Of a DNA stretch of 64,000 bases, positions 33,626-42,666 are shown one piece after another. Position 1 is the stretch's first letter; each line of letters opens with the position of its first letter. Made by a program: the position numbers and the translations under genes. Source of the DNA: Paracoccus sp. Z118 (GTDB lineage: Bacteria > Pseudomonadota > Alphaproteobacteria > Rhodobacterales > Rhodobacteraceae); the NCBI RefSeq assembly GCF_019061185.1, contig NZ_JAHQZU010000008.1, positions 1-64,000 of the forward strand, read 5' to 3'. The notes beneath the pieces are model-generated. The model was given only the letters and a program-made list of their open reading frames with translations, ran no database searches and had not been told where the DNA came from.

Positions 33626-33665
33626 GCCGGAGCCTCCGGCGGGGATATTTGGGCGAAGAAGAAGC
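33626..33665. repeat. GGATATTTG extragenic palindromic repeat (copy 3)
   Basis: GCCGG and CCGGC pair around AGCCT, followed by GGGGATATTTGGGCGAAG and AAGAAG. The GCCTCCGGCGGGGATATTTG form is a widespread Rhodobacteraceae repeat type. It lies in the 169-base gap between g14 and g15, the third repeat at a GTA gene border. Confidence 0.65.
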
Positions 33666-33753
33666 GCACCTGTGCGCTGGCAGGTGAGGCCGGCGCTGGT
33701 GTTGATGCCGACCCGGCCGGGGCGGCGCATCCATTCAATCTTGGGAGGGGGCG

Positions 33754-36700
33754 ATGGCCACCATTCTGCTGGCGGCGGCGGGCGCCTCGATCGGGGCGGG
33801 GTTCGGCGGGACGGTGCTGGGCCTGTCGGGCGCGGTGATCGGGCGTGCGGTCGGCGCGACGCTGGGGCGCGTCATCGACGAGCGGCTGCTCGGCGCGGGG
33901 GCGCGGCCGGTGGAGACGGGGCGCATCGACCGGCTGCGGTTGCAGACTGCCGGGGAGGGCACGGCGATCCCTCGCGTCTGGGGGCAGATGCGGGTGCCGG
34001 GGCATGTGATCTGGGCGGCGCCGGTGACGGAGGTGAGCCGGTCCTCGGGCGGCGGCAAGGGCGGCGGTGGGCCGCGGGTGACGCAGGTGAGCTATCGGCT
34101 GAGTTTCGCACTGGCGCTGTGCGAGGGGCCGATCCTGGGGGTGGGGCGCGTCTGGGCGGATGGCGAGGAGGTCGCCGCGGACGAGCTGGGGATGCGCGTC
34201 TATCCGGGGGATGAGGCGCAGCTGCCGGACGCCTGCATCGCCGCACATGAGGGCGAGGATGCCCCGGCCTATCGCGGCGTGGCCTATGTGGTGATGGAGG
34301 AGCTGGGGCTGGAGCGCTGGGGCAACCGGGTGCCGCAGCTGAGCTTCGAGGTGACGCGGGCGGCGGGGGCGGGGCTTTCGCAGGATGTGCAGGCGGTGGC
34401 GCTGATCCCCGGGACCGGGGAATATGCGCTGGCGACGTCTCAGGTCAGCCACGATCTGGGGCTTGGCGAGACGAGGATCGTCAACCGGAACACGCCGGCT
34501 GGCGGGACGGACATGGAGGTGTCGCTGGCGGCGCTTTCACGCGAGTTGCCGCGGGTGGGCTCGGTGTCGCTGGTGGTGTCGTGGTTCGGGGACGATCTGC
34601 GGGCGGGGCATTGCACCTTGCGGCCCAAGGTCGAGCAGAAGGAGAGCGACGGGGAGGGGATGCCCTGGCGCTCGGGCGGGATCGGGCGCGAGGAGGCGCA
34701 GACCGTGGCGCGGGCGAACGGGCGGCCGATCTATGGCGGGACGCCGGCGGATGACTCGGTGGTCGAGGCTTTGCGGGCGATCGCTGCCGGCGGGCGGAAG
34801 GCGGTGTTCTATCCGTTCATCCTGATGGAGCAGATGAAGGGGAACGGGCTGCCCGATCCGCTGACCGGCACGGGCGAGCAGGCGGTGATGCCGTGGCGGG
34901 GGCGGATCACCTGCGATTTCCGCAACGTCCTGTCCGCGCGGGCCGAGGCGGAGGTCGAGGCGTTCTTCGGTCGCGCCGCGCCGGGCGATTTTGCGGTGCG
35001 GGACGGGCGGGTCGTCTATGCGGGGCCGGACGAGTGGTCCTATCGCCGGTTCATCCTGCATTACGCGCATCTGTGCGCGCTGGCGGGCGGGGTCGATGCC
35101 TTCCTGATCGGGTCCGAGATGATCGGGCTGACGCAGATCAGAGGGCAGGGCGGCAGCTATCCGGCGGTGGCGGCGCTGCGGGCGCTGGCGGCGGATGTGC
35201 GGGCGATCCTCGGGCCGGGCGTGAAGCTGAGCTATGCGGCCGACTGGAGCGAGTATTTCGGACATCATCCGGGCGGGGCCGAGGTGCGGTTCCACCTCGA
35301 TCCGCTGTGGGCGGACGAGAATATCGATTTCGTCGGGATCGACAATTACATGCCGCTGTCGGACTGGCGTGACGGGGACTCGCATATCGATGCCTCGTTC
35401 GGGCGGATCGACGATCCCGATTACCTGCGCGGGAATGTCTGCGGGGGCGAGTATTTCGACTGGTATTACGCGAGCGATCCGGCGCGGGATCATCAGCGGC
35501 GCACGCCGATCACGGACGGGCTGGGCGAGCCGTGGCTCTGGCGCTGCAAGGATATCCGCGGCTGGTGGGAGAATGCCCACCACGAGCGCATCGGGGGCGT
35601 GCGGCAGCAGGCTCCGACCGCATGGGTGCCTGGGTCGAAGCCGGTGTGGTTCACGGAATACGGCTGCGCGGCGCTGGACAAGGGAACGGACCAGCCGAAC
35701 AAGTTTCTGGATGCGATGAGCAGCGAGTCGAGCCTGCCCTGGTATTCGGACGGGCGGCGCGACGATGCGTTGCAGGCGGCCTATGTGCGGGCGGTCACGG
35801 AATATTGGGGCGATCCGGCCAACAATCCGGCGATGCCGGGCGGCGGGCGGATGGTCGATCTGAGCCGCGCGCATGTCTGGGCTTGGGACGCGCGGCCCTA
35901 TCCGGCGTTTCCGGGGCGGGATGATCTGTGGTCCGACGGTCCCGCGTGGGAGCGGGGGCACTGGCTCAACGGCCGCGCGGGGGCGGTGCCGCTGGCGGCG
36001 CTCGTGGCGGCGATCTGCCGGGAGGCGGGGGTTACGGCGTATGACGTGTCCGGCCTCTCGGGCGTCGTGCGGGGCTATGCCGTGCAGGGCGGGCAGACCG
36101 GGCGGTCGGCGTTGCAGCCGCTGATGCTCGCCTACGGGTTCGACGGGGCGGAACGGGACGGGGTGCTGCGGTTCTTCATGCGGACCGGGCGCGTGGCTGC
36201 AAACGTTGGTGCAGATGATCTGGCCGCCGCCGAGGGGCTCGCGGGGGTGGAGATCACCCGCGCGCCCTCGCCCGAGCTGGTGGGCCGGGTGCGGCTGAGC
36301 CACATCGCGGCGGGAGGCGATCATGCCACCGCCACGGCTGAGGCGCTGCTGCCGGGGCAGGATCAGGCCGTTGCGTCGGACAGCGAATTGCCGCTGGTGC
36401 TCGCGCGGGGCGAGGGGCTGGACGTGGCCGAGCGCTGGCTGGCCGAGGCGGGTGTGACGCGGGACCGGCTGCGGCTGGCGCTGCCGCCCTCTCGCGCGGA
36501 GCTGGGGCCAGGGGACGTGATCGCGCTGGGTGACGGGCCGGGGACCGGGCAGCGCTGGCGGATCGACCGGGTGGAGCGGGCCGGGGCGCTGCTGATCGAC
36601 GCGGTGCGGGTCGAGCCGGGGGTTTACCGGCCCGCTGCACGGCCGCCTGAAGGCGAGGCCGTGCGCCGTTATCAGCCGCCGGTGCCGGTGTGGCCGCTGT

Positions 36701-37605
36701 TCCTCGACCTGCCGCTGCTGCGCGGCGACGAGGTGGAGCATGCGCCGTGGCTTGCGGCGACGGCGACGCCGTGGCCGGGGACGGTTTCGGCATGGGGCTC
36801 GGCCGAGGAGAACGGGGGCTGGGTGCCGAATCTCAACCTGCCGGTGCCCGCGATCATGGGGGTGACGCAGGCGCCGCTCGCTCGGGCGAAGGCAGGGATC
36901 TGGGACCGGGGTCCGGCGCTGCGGGTGAGGCTGCGGGGCGGGGCGCTGCGGTCGATTTCGGACGCGGGGCTGATGGCCGGGGGGAACCTGCTGGCGATCG
37001 GGGATGGCTCGCCGGACGGGTGGGAGCTGATGCAGTTCGCCGACGCGGTGCCGGTCGGGCCGGGGCTGTGGGAGATCAGCCGGCGGCTGCGGGGGCAGGC
37101 GGGGACGGACGCGGCGATGCGGGATGTCTGGCCGGCGGGCAGCGTCGTGGTGCTGATCGACGAGGCGTTGCGGCAGATGACGCTGCCGCCGACCGCGCGG
37201 GGGCAGATGCGGTGGTGGCGGATCGGGCCGGCGACCAGGCCGCCGGAGGACCCGAGTTACCGGCAGCTCGGCCATGCCTTCGCGGGGCTCGGGTTGCGGC
37301 CGCTTTCGCCCTGCCATCTGCGGGCCCATGGGCGCGATCTGAGGTGGATTCGCCGCACCCGGATCGGGGGCGATGGTTGGGACGGGCTGGACGTGCCGTT
37401 GGGCGAGGCCGTGGAGCGGTATCTCGTGCGCCTGACCCGCGATGGATCGGTGATCTGGCAGGAGGTGGTGGACTGGGCGGCATGTTCGGTGCCGGCGGAT
37501 GTCTGGGCGCGGGCCCGGCAAAACGGGCCGTTCGCGGCTGAGGTGGCGCAGCTGTCCGACCAGTTCGGCGCGGGGCCGTTTGCAAGGAGGATGATCGATG
37601 TCTGA
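33754..37605 (+). CDS. GTA baseplate megatron/host-interaction protein with TIM-barrel domain (orfg15 homologue)
   Basis: A 1283-residue baseplate protein. An N-terminal region with glycine-rich hydrophobic helices (about 1-60) is followed by a glycoside-hydrolase-like TIM barrel (GTA_TIM, about residues 375-690) that still has the usual pair of acids, in LIGSEMIG (about Glu455) and WFTEYGC (about Glu635). A phage tail-protein domain (about 750-910) and a C-terminal region follow. It probably contacts the cell surface and may cut glycans. The ATG follows gggaggggg. Intact across nearly 4 kb, which argues against decay of the cluster. The next gene overlaps its end by 8 bases. Confidence 0.92.
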   Translation: MATILLAAAGASIGAGFGGTVLGLSGAVIGRAVGATLGRVIDERLLGAGARPVETGRIDRLRLQTAGEGTAIPRVWGQMRVPGHVIWAAPVTEVSRSSGGGKGGGGPRVTQVSYRLSFALALCEGPILGVGRVWADGEEVAADELGMRVYPGDEAQLPDACIAAHEGEDAPAYRGVAYVVMEELGLERWGNRVPQLSFEVTRAAGAGLSQDVQAVALIPGTGEYALATSQVSHDLGLGETRIVNRNTPAGGTDMEVSLAALSRELPRVGSVSLVVSWFGDDLRAGHCTLRPKVEQKESDGEGMPWRSGGIGREEAQTVARANGRPIYGGTPADDSVVEALRAIAAGGRKAVFYPFILMEQMKGNGLPDPLTGTGEQAVMPWRGRITCDFRNVLSARAEAEVEAFFGRAAPGDFAVRDGRVVYAGPDEWSYRRFILHYAHLCALAGGVDAFLIGSEMIGLTQIRGQGGSYPAVAALRALAADVRAILGPGVKLSYAADWSEYFGHHPGGAEVRFHLDPLWADENIDFVGIDNYMPLSDWRDGDSHIDASFGRIDDPDYLRGNVCGGEYFDWYYASDPARDHQRRTPITDGLGEPWLWRCKDIRGWWENAHHERIGGVRQQAPTAWVPGSKPVWFTEYGCAALDKGTDQPNKFLDAMSSESSLPWYSDGRRDDALQAAYVRAVTEYWGDPANNPAMPGGGRMVDLSRAHVWAWDARPYPAFPGRDDLWSDGPAWERGHWLNGRAGAVPLAALVAAICREAGVTAYDVSGLSGVVRGYAVQGGQTGRSALQPLMLAYGFDGAERDGVLRFFMRTGRVAANVGADDLAAAEGLAGVEITRAPSPELVGRVRLSHIAAGGDHATATAEALLPGQDQAVASDSELPLVLARGEGLDVAERWLAEAGVTRDRLRLALPPSRAELGPGDVIALGDGPGTGQRWRIDRVERAGALLIDAVRVEPGVYRPAARPPEGEAVRRYQPPVPVWPLFLDLPLLRGDEVEHAPWLAATATPWPGTVSAWGSAEENGGWVPNLNLPVPAIMGVTQAPLARAKAGIWDRGPALRVRLRGGALRSISDAGLMAGGNLLAIGDGSPDGWELMQFADAVPVGPGLWEISRRLRGQAGTDAAMRDVWPAGSVVVLIDEALRQMTLPPTARGQMRWWRIGPATRPPEDPSYRQLGHAFAGLGLRPLSPCHLRAHGRDLRWIRRTRIGGDGWDGLDVPLGEAVERYLVRLTRDGSVIWQEVVDWAACSVPADVWARARQNGPFAAEVAQLSDQFGAGPFARRMIDV

Positions 37606-38323
37606 CCAGATGGCTGACCAGATGACTGCGCGCTGCGGGCTGCCCCTGCTTCAGCCGGCGCAGGCGCAGAAGCATGTCACCGTGAACGACGCGCTGAGCC
37701 GGCTGGACGGGCTGGTGAACCTGACGCTGGAAAGCGTCTCGCGCACCGAGCCGCCCGCCGCCGTGGCCGATGGGCTCAGCTGGGGCGTGCCCGTCAATGC
37801 CGTGAACGCATGGGAGGGGCGGGCCGGGCTGATCGCCACCGGAGCGAATGGCGGCTGGGTGTTCACCGCGCCGCGGGCCGGGCAGCGGGCCTTCGTGCGC
37901 GACCGGGGGGTGACGGCCGTGCATGACGGCGGCGCCTGGGCGCTGGGGGCGCTGTCGCTGGGCGCCTCGGGCAGCGGGCTTTGCGCCGGGATGGGCGAGG
38001 CCGAAGTGGAGGTCTCCGCCGGCACGGTGGTGGAGAGCGGACTGTGGATACCGGGCGCGGTCATGGTGATCGGCTGCACCGCGCGGGTGGTGGAGCCGAT
38101 CACCGGGACGCTGTTGAGTTGGAGTCTGGGGACCGTCGGAGCGGCCGACCGCTTTGGCAGCGGGCTGGGGCTGGGGCAGGGGTCTTGGGCGCGGGGGATG
38201 TTGTCGCAGCCGATGACCTACTGGGAACCGGCGAACCTGCGGCTTACGGCATCTGGCGGGGCGTTCACCGGCGGGCGGGTGCGGCTTGCCGCGCGTTGGC
38301 TGGAGCTGCGGCTGCCCGGCTGA
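37598..38323 (+). CDS. DUF2793 protein, probable GTA fibre/spike accessory protein
   Basis: A 241-residue protein with an N-terminal DUF2793 module (LPLLQPAQAQKHVTVNDALSR is the hallmark) and a beta-rich C-terminal part (SLGTVGAADRFGSGLGLGQG then TYWEPANLRLT) like lectin-type tail proteins. DUF2793 occurs on GTA and phage fibres or spikes. It starts within the last codons of g15, after aaggagg, so it is made with the GTA. I have not confirmed which RcGTA fibre or spike protein it matches. A 7-bp hairpin spans its stop codon (38314-38331), without a T-run. Confidence 0.82.
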   Translation: MSDQMADQMTARCGLPLLQPAQAQKHVTVNDALSRLDGLVNLTLESVSRTEPPAAVADGLSWGVPVNAVNAWEGRAGLIATGANGGWVFTAPRAGQRAFVRDRGVTAVHDGGAWALGALSLGASGSGLCAGMGEAEVEVSAGTVVESGLWIPGAVMVIGCTARVVEPITGTLLSWSLGTVGAADRFGSGLGLGQGSWARGMLSQPMTYWEPANLRLTASGGAFTGGRVRLAARWLELRLPG

Positions 38324-38406
38324 GGCCGGGCAATCGGCGGGCGGGGCTTTCCGTCGGGTCTCGGGTTCCCTAGATAGAGGGCCTGAACCGATTGGGGGGT
38401 CTCGCC

Positions 38407-39264
38407 ATGGATGGACAGGGGCTGGACAGTTCGACGCTGGCGCGGCGTCCGACCAAGATATCGACGCAGGGTCTTACCCGCGCGGCGCTGTGGCGGCAGA
38501 TCCGCGACGAGGCCGCGCATGTCGTGCAGGACGAGCCGCTGCTGGGCGCGCTGATCCATGCGGGGCTGCTGCATCACGGCACGTTCCAGGCGGCGCTGGC
38601 CTATCGCTTTTCGCTGAAGCTGGCGTCCAACGAGATGAGCGAGCAGATCCTGCGCGAGATCGCGGACGACGCCCATGCCCGCGCGCCGGAGCTGGCGGAT
38701 GCGGGGCAGCTTGACCTGCAGGCGGTGTACGAGCGCGACCCGGCCTGCCACCGGCTGATGCAGCCGATGCTGTTCTTCAAGGGCTTCCAGGCGCTTCAGG
38801 GCTATCGGATCGGGCATTGGCTGTGGAACAACGGCCGCCGCGACATGGCCTATTTCGTGCAGATGCGCTGCTCGGAGCTGTTCGGGGTGGATATCCACCC
38901 CGCCGCCCGGATCGGCAGCGGTGTGATGTTCGACCACGCCCATTCCATCGTGATCGGGGAAACGGCGGTCGTCGGCAATGACGTGTCGATGCTGCATTCG
39001 GTCACGCTGGGCGGCACCGGCAAGGAAGACGGCGACCGCCATCCCAAGATCGAAGACGGGGTGCTGATCGGCGCAGGCGCGAAGGTGCTGGGGAACATCC
39101 GGGTCGGTCACAGCAGCCGGATCGCGGCGGGCTCGGTCGTGCTGGAGGACGTTCCGCCCTGCAAGACGGTCGCGGGCGTTCCGGCGCGGATCGTGGGCGA
39201 TGCCGGCTGCGAGCATCCGTCGGAATCGATGAACCAGCTGGTGCGGGTCGATCAGGCGGGCTGA
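38407..39264 (+). CDS. cysE: Serine O-acetyltransferase CysE
   Basis: A 285-residue enzyme that acetylates L-serine with acetyl-CoA, first step of cysteine synthesis. An N-terminal helical domain ([20 protein letters not shown]) precedes the left-handed beta-helix of hexapeptide repeats ([17 protein letters not shown] then [14 protein letters not shown]), with conserved [20 protein letters not shown] 38407 follows a ggggg stretch; TTG 38392 is an upstream alternative. CysE after a GTA cluster is also found in Rhodobacter. Its 3' end overlaps the convergent pyrD by 13 bases. Confidence 0.93.
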   Translation: MDGQGLDSSTLARRPTKISTQGLTRAALWRQIRDEAAHVVQDEPLLGALIHAGLLHHGTFQAALAYRFSLKLASNEMSEQILREIADDAHARAPELADAGQLDLQAVYERDPACHRLMQPMLFFKGFQALQGYRIGHWLWNNGRRDMAYFVQMRCSELFGVDIHPAARIGSGVMFDHAHSIVIGETAVVGNDVSMLHSVTLGGTGKEDGDRHPKIEDGVLIGAGAKVLGNIRVGHSSRIAAGSVVLEDVPPCKTVAGVPARIVGDAGCEHPSESMNQLVRVDQAG

Positions 39265-40328
39265 GTCGCGGCCCAGCGTTCGGCCTCGCGCCCGGTGAGG
39301 TCCGCGATCCGGGCGAGGCCGCTTGCCTGCGCCATCGCGTCAAGTTCGCGGGCGATGCGGGGGATCAGCGAGAGGCCCTGATAGACCAGCGCGGAATAAA
39401 GCTGCACGGCGGTCGCGCCTGCGGCGATCTTGTCCCACGCCTGCTGCGCGCTGCCGATGCCGCCGACCCCGATGATCGGCAGGCGGCCCTCGGTCAGCAG
39501 ATAGAGCCGCGCGAGGATGCGAGTGGAGCGGTCGAACAGCGGCGCGCCGGAGAGGCCGCCCGCCTGCGCGGCTTGCGGGTCGGTCAGGCCGTCGCGGGAC
39601 AGCGTGGTGTTGGTGGCGATGATGCCGTCCACCCCGCTGCCCATGATCGCGGCGGCGAGTTCGTGCAGCGCCGCTTCATCCAGATCGGGGGCGATCTTGA
39701 CGAAGATGGGGGGGCGGGCGCCGGACTGCTCGCGCGCCGCGACCACACCGGCGAGCAGGGCCGAGAGGGCCTCGGCACCCTGAAGGTCGCGCAGCTTTTC
39801 GGTGTTGGGCGAGCTGACATTGACGGTCAGGAAATCGACATGCGGGGCACAGAGGCGCGTCACCTCGGCGAAGTCGGCGGCGCGGTCGGGGCTGTCCTTG
39901 TTGGCGCCGATGTTGAGGCCGACGGGGATGCCGGGCTGCCGCCGGGTCAGGCGGTCGCGGATGGCGCCCGCGCCGTCGTTGTTGAAGCCGAAGCGGTTGA
40001 TGACGGCGCGATCGTCCTTCAGCCGGAAGAGGCGCGGCTTCGGGTTGCCCGGCTGCGGGCGCGGGGTGGCGGCGCCGACCTCGATGAAGCCGAAACCCGC
40101 GCGGGACAGCGGGCCGATGGCGCGGGCATTCTTGTCGTAGCCGGCGGCGAGACCGATCGGGTTCGGCAGGTCGAGGCCCGCCAGATCGGTGCGCAGGCGC
40201 GGGGTCGAGACCGGAGCGCCCGCGAGCGGCACCAGCCGGCGGGCGAGCAGGGTCAACGACAGATCATGCGCCCGCTCGGGGTCCATGCGGTGCAGGGCGG
40301 AAAGGCCCATGCGCTCGATCAGCGTCAT
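39252..40328 (-). CDS. pyrD: Dihydroorotate dehydrogenase (quinone), class 2
   Basis: A 358-residue membrane-associated flavoenzyme of pyrimidine synthesis that oxidises dihydroorotate with quinone. Motifs: an N-terminal helix for membrane association, [37 protein letters not shown] (catalytic Ser region of class 2) and [15 protein letters not shown]. The ATG overlaps the stop of the DUF952 gene by 4 bases, and the C terminus runs into cysE on the other strand, so the two genes lack a terminator between them. Confidence 0.95.
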   Translation of the reverse strand: MTLIERMGLSALHRMDPERAHDLSLTLLARRLVPLAGAPVSTPRLRTDLAGLDLPNPIGLAAGYDKNARAIGPLSRAGFGFIEVGAATPRPQPGNPKPRLFRLKDDRAVINRFGFNNDGAGAIRDRLTRRQPGIPVGLNIGANKDSPDRAADFAEVTRLCAPHVDFLTVNVSSPNTEKLRDLQGAEALSALLAGVVAAREQSGARPPIFVKIAPDLDEAALHELAAAIMGSGVDGIIATNTTLSRDGLTDPQAAQAGGLSGAPLFDRSTRILARLYLLTEGRLPIIGVGGIGSAQQAWDKIAAGATAVQLYSALVYQGLSLIPRIARELDAMAQASGLARIADLTGREAERWAATQPA

Positions 40329-40660
40329 TCCAGCGATCCGGGATCGTGGCCGTTCGGGCCGAGGGGAAGGGGGCGGTGCCAGGTGATGTCCCCCATCCGC
40401 AGCGGACGGTAGAGATGGGGGAACATGTCGCCGCCGCGCGACGGTTCCCATTTCAGGACGGGGCCGAGGAGGGCGGCGTCGCAGGCGAGCAGTTGCAGCC
40501 CGTCCTGCCCGGCGAAGTGGCGGCGCAGGGTTTCCGGCAGTTGCGCGGCGGTCGAGAAATGGACGAAGCCGTCCTGCACATCGACGGGGGCCCCGGCGGT
40601 TTCGCCGCGCTCGCGCAGGGTGGCCCATTCCGCGGCCCGCAGGACTTTGTAGATCAGCAT
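40325..40660 (-). CDS. DUF952 domain protein
   Basis: A 111-residue DUF952 protein: [48 protein letters not shown]. Its exact role is not known; the fold resembles small ADP-ribosyl-type enzymes according to the family's shared HFSTA motif, but activity is unproven. Overlaps pyrD (ATGA) and is thus the first gene of a two-gene unit. Confidence 0.87.
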   Translation of the reverse strand: MLIYKVLRAAEWATLRERGETAGAPVDVQDGFVHFSTAAQLPETLRRHFAGQDGLQLLACDAALLGPVLKWEPSRGGDMFPHLYRPLRMGDITWHRPLPLGPNGHDPGSLE

Positions 40661-40738
40661 GGAAAGCTTGTGCGGCGCATCGGCGGGGCGGTCAAGGCCG
40701 TCGCCGACAGCTGGTCGCGCATCTCCGTCAGGTGACGC

Positions 40739-41878
40739 CTACATCTCGACCAGTTCCGCGCTTTGGCGGGCGTGGTGGCGGGCGATCTTGCGGCCGTCTC
40801 GGCCCTTCAGGAACGGCCGGGCGGGCGGGCTGATCGGCTCGCCGTTCGCGAGTTCGGGGAACAGCGTCAGGATCTCGCGCCGGGCGGCAGGGGCGAGCGA
40901 TTTCATCGCCTCCGGCCCGGTATACAGCGTTTCGGTCCAGGCGCCGTTGGAGCGGACAAGCTCGTGCCCGTCGAGCAGCATGTGCCAGTAGGTGACGTCG
41001 GTGGCGGTGCGGACGACCTCGATCCCGTCGATGTCGGTCAGGTGCTTGGCGGCGACCAGCACCTGCGGTTCGCCGCAGAGCTGGCGGGTGAGGGTGGATT
41101 GCACCAGCACCCGATGCTGCGGCGAGACGGTCAGATCACGGCGCGGCAGACCGTTCCCCAATGCGCCGACACGGATGCGGATCGGGCGGAGGGCGGGATT
41201 CAGGTCCAGCGCCGCCGCGTCGAGCGTGCGCCCGCCAATCCACCGGACCCGGCGGAGCCCGTTGTCGCGGGTGCGGACGAGATCGCCGGGGCGGATCGTC
41301 TCGATCCGGCGGGGACCGCTGTCGCATTCGATCAGCGTGCCGGTGGTGAAGCATTGCGGCGCGTAGGTCAGCCGGGAGTTCGTCTGGCTGATCTGAATAT
41401 GTTCGCGGACCTGATAGGTCGCCGTCCGATCGAATACGGGATAGGCCGTGTCCCCTGCTGCATTCACCTTGGGAGCAGGGATGATCAGAACGCTGTGCTG
41501 GTTGCCCAGCAAATCGTTGCTGCCGTATTCATTCTTGAAATGACGGGGGAACAGTGCGTAGAAGAAATTTCCGGTGGGCTGGTTGTCCTCGAGTTCTTCT
41601 ATCCTGGTGTAGCTCCAGACACCCAGCCGGGCCCCCGCGGCAGTGACCTTCCCATCCTGGAACTCGGCTGGGGCGGCCAAGGTCTGAAATGTCTTGTCCT
41701 CATAGTAGAACCGAGAAATCGTGTCGAAAGTGCCGTCGTCGTCGAGCACTTCAATTTGAGTGACCTTGGTTTGCGTCGCTGAGAATTTTTCGGCCGGCTT
41801 GAATGGCTGTTGCCCCGAAGTCATCGTGACCGGGCTCGTGAAGGTAAGCATCGTTATCTTGTAAGTGCCGGTTGCCAT
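40739..41878 (-). CDS. Hint-domain (hedgehog/intein-type) protein
   Basis: A 379-residue protein. Residues 1-165 are of unknown type and beta-rich. The Hint module starts at Cys-Phe-Thr-Thr-Gly (about residue 176; FTTGTLIECDSG), followed by RRIETIRPGDLVRTRDNG, VSPQHRVLVQS and VTYWHMLLDGHELV. Bacterial Hint_2-type proteins in Rhodobacteraceae are often secreted and may self-cleave at the cysteine, but no C-terminal intein His-Asn is visible, so it is not a splicing intein. ATG 41878 has a moderate gagg site. A CtrA-like box lies about 65 bases upstream. Confidence 0.82.
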   Translation of the reverse strand: MATGTYKITMLTFTSPVTMTSGQQPFKPAEKFSATQTKVTQIEVLDDDGTFDTISRFYYEDKTFQTLAAPAEFQDGKVTAAGARLGVWSYTRIEELEDNQPTGNFFYALFPRHFKNEYGSNDLLGNQHSVLIIPAPKVNAAGDTAYPVFDRTATYQVREHIQISQTNSRLTYAPQCFTTGTLIECDSGPRRIETIRPGDLVRTRDNGLRRVRWIGGRTLDAAALDLNPALRPIRIRVGALGNGLPRRDLTVSPQHRVLVQSTLTRQLCGEPQVLVAAKHLTDIDGIEVVRTATDVTYWHMLLDGHELVRSNGAWTETLYTGPEAMKSLAPAARREILTLFPELANGEPISPPARPFLKGRDGRKIARHHARQSAELVEM

Positions 41879-41942
41879 CTCGCTGCCTCGCTTGACACGA
41901 CCATTCAGCGGCCGTCATTGACAGCTTTTTCGGCGTTAATGG

Positions 41943-41958
41943 TTAATCATCCTTTAAC
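41943..41958. promoter_or_regulatory. CtrA-type box upstream of the Hint-domain gene
   Basis: TTAATCATCCTTTAAC matches TTAA-N7-TTAAC, the full CtrA recognition sequence of alphaproteobacteria; a further TTAA lies 2 bases before it in an AT-rich patch. It sits in the 121-base gap upstream of the minus-strand Hint gene. CtrA controls motility, the cell cycle and, in Rhodobacter, GTA production. Confidence 0.55.
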
Positions 41959-42000
41959 GGGATCACGGCCCGGCGCGTGATTCGTCTGTTCAGGGCGCAA

Positions 42001-42666
42001 TCAGGCGAGCGTTTCCCCAAGCTGTGGCAAGCTTGCCACAGCCGCCGCGACCGAGCGGTCGGCGTCGCTTTCCGGTCCCTCGGCTCCGGGATGGAACCGC
42101 GCCCGGAAGGCGGCGAGGCGGGTCTGCGCGTCCGCCGGGGGATAGCCGATGCGGGTCAGGCTGTCTTCGAGCGGCGGCGGGTTGCCTTCCTGGGGCGTGT
42201 CGGGCCAGATCGCCAGCCCCTCGCGGGCGAGGCGGCGCCAGTCGAAACGCGGGCCGGGGTCGGTCTTGCGGCCGGGCGCCATGTCGGAATGGCCGATGAC
42301 GCCCGCAGGGCCGATGCCCCAGCGCCCCATGATGTCCCGCAGCAGCCGCTCCAGCCCCGCCATCTGGGCGGCGGGGAAGGGGCGGTCGCCGGGGTTCACG
42401 ATCTCGATGCCGATCGAGTGGGAGTTGACGTCGCCGCGCCCTCGCCACGAGCCCGCGCCCGCATGCCAGGCGCGGCGATCCTCCGCGACCAGCGGCTCGG
42501 CGCGGCCATCCTCATGCAGCAGCCAATGGGCGGAAACCTCGGCCTCGGGATCGCAGAGCCGGGCGCGGGCCGACGCGGCATCGGCCATTCCCGTGTAATG
42601 CAGCACGATCAGGTCGGGCCGCTGGACTCCGCGCCTTTCGCCGTGATTCGGCGAAGGGAAGGTCAA
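42001..42666 (-). CDS. N-acetylmuramoyl-L-alanine amidase (Amidase_2, AmpD/AmiD-like)
   Basis: About 221 residues. The zinc-amidase hallmarks are LIVLHYTG (His), SAHWLLHEDG, NSHSIGIEIVNPG and VIGHSDMAPGRKTDPG (His/Asp). These enzymes cut the lactyl-alanine bond in peptidoglycan fragments. I chose a TTG at 42666 that overlaps the stop of the preceding gene (TTGA), because no ATG lies close to the domain start. No signal peptide is seen, so it may act in the cytosol on recycled muropeptides. It follows a lipoprotein gene in the same unit. Confidence 0.82.
   Translation of the reverse strand: MTFPSPNHGERRGVQRPDLIVLHYTGMADAASARARLCDPEAEVSAHWLLHEDGRAEPLVAEDRRAWHAGAGSWRGRGDVNSHSIGIEIVNPGDRPFPAAQMAGLERLLRDIMGRWGIGPAGVIGHSDMAPGRKTDPGPRFDWRRLAREGLAIWPDTPQEGNPPPLEDSLTRIGYPPADAQTRLAAFRARFHPGAEGPESDADRSVAAAVASLPQLGETLA

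Noticed and set aside
34537..37521. Long minus-strand open frame opposite g15
   Set aside because: Shadow frame of the GTA g15 gene; low-complexity Arg/Pro composition and no domain.
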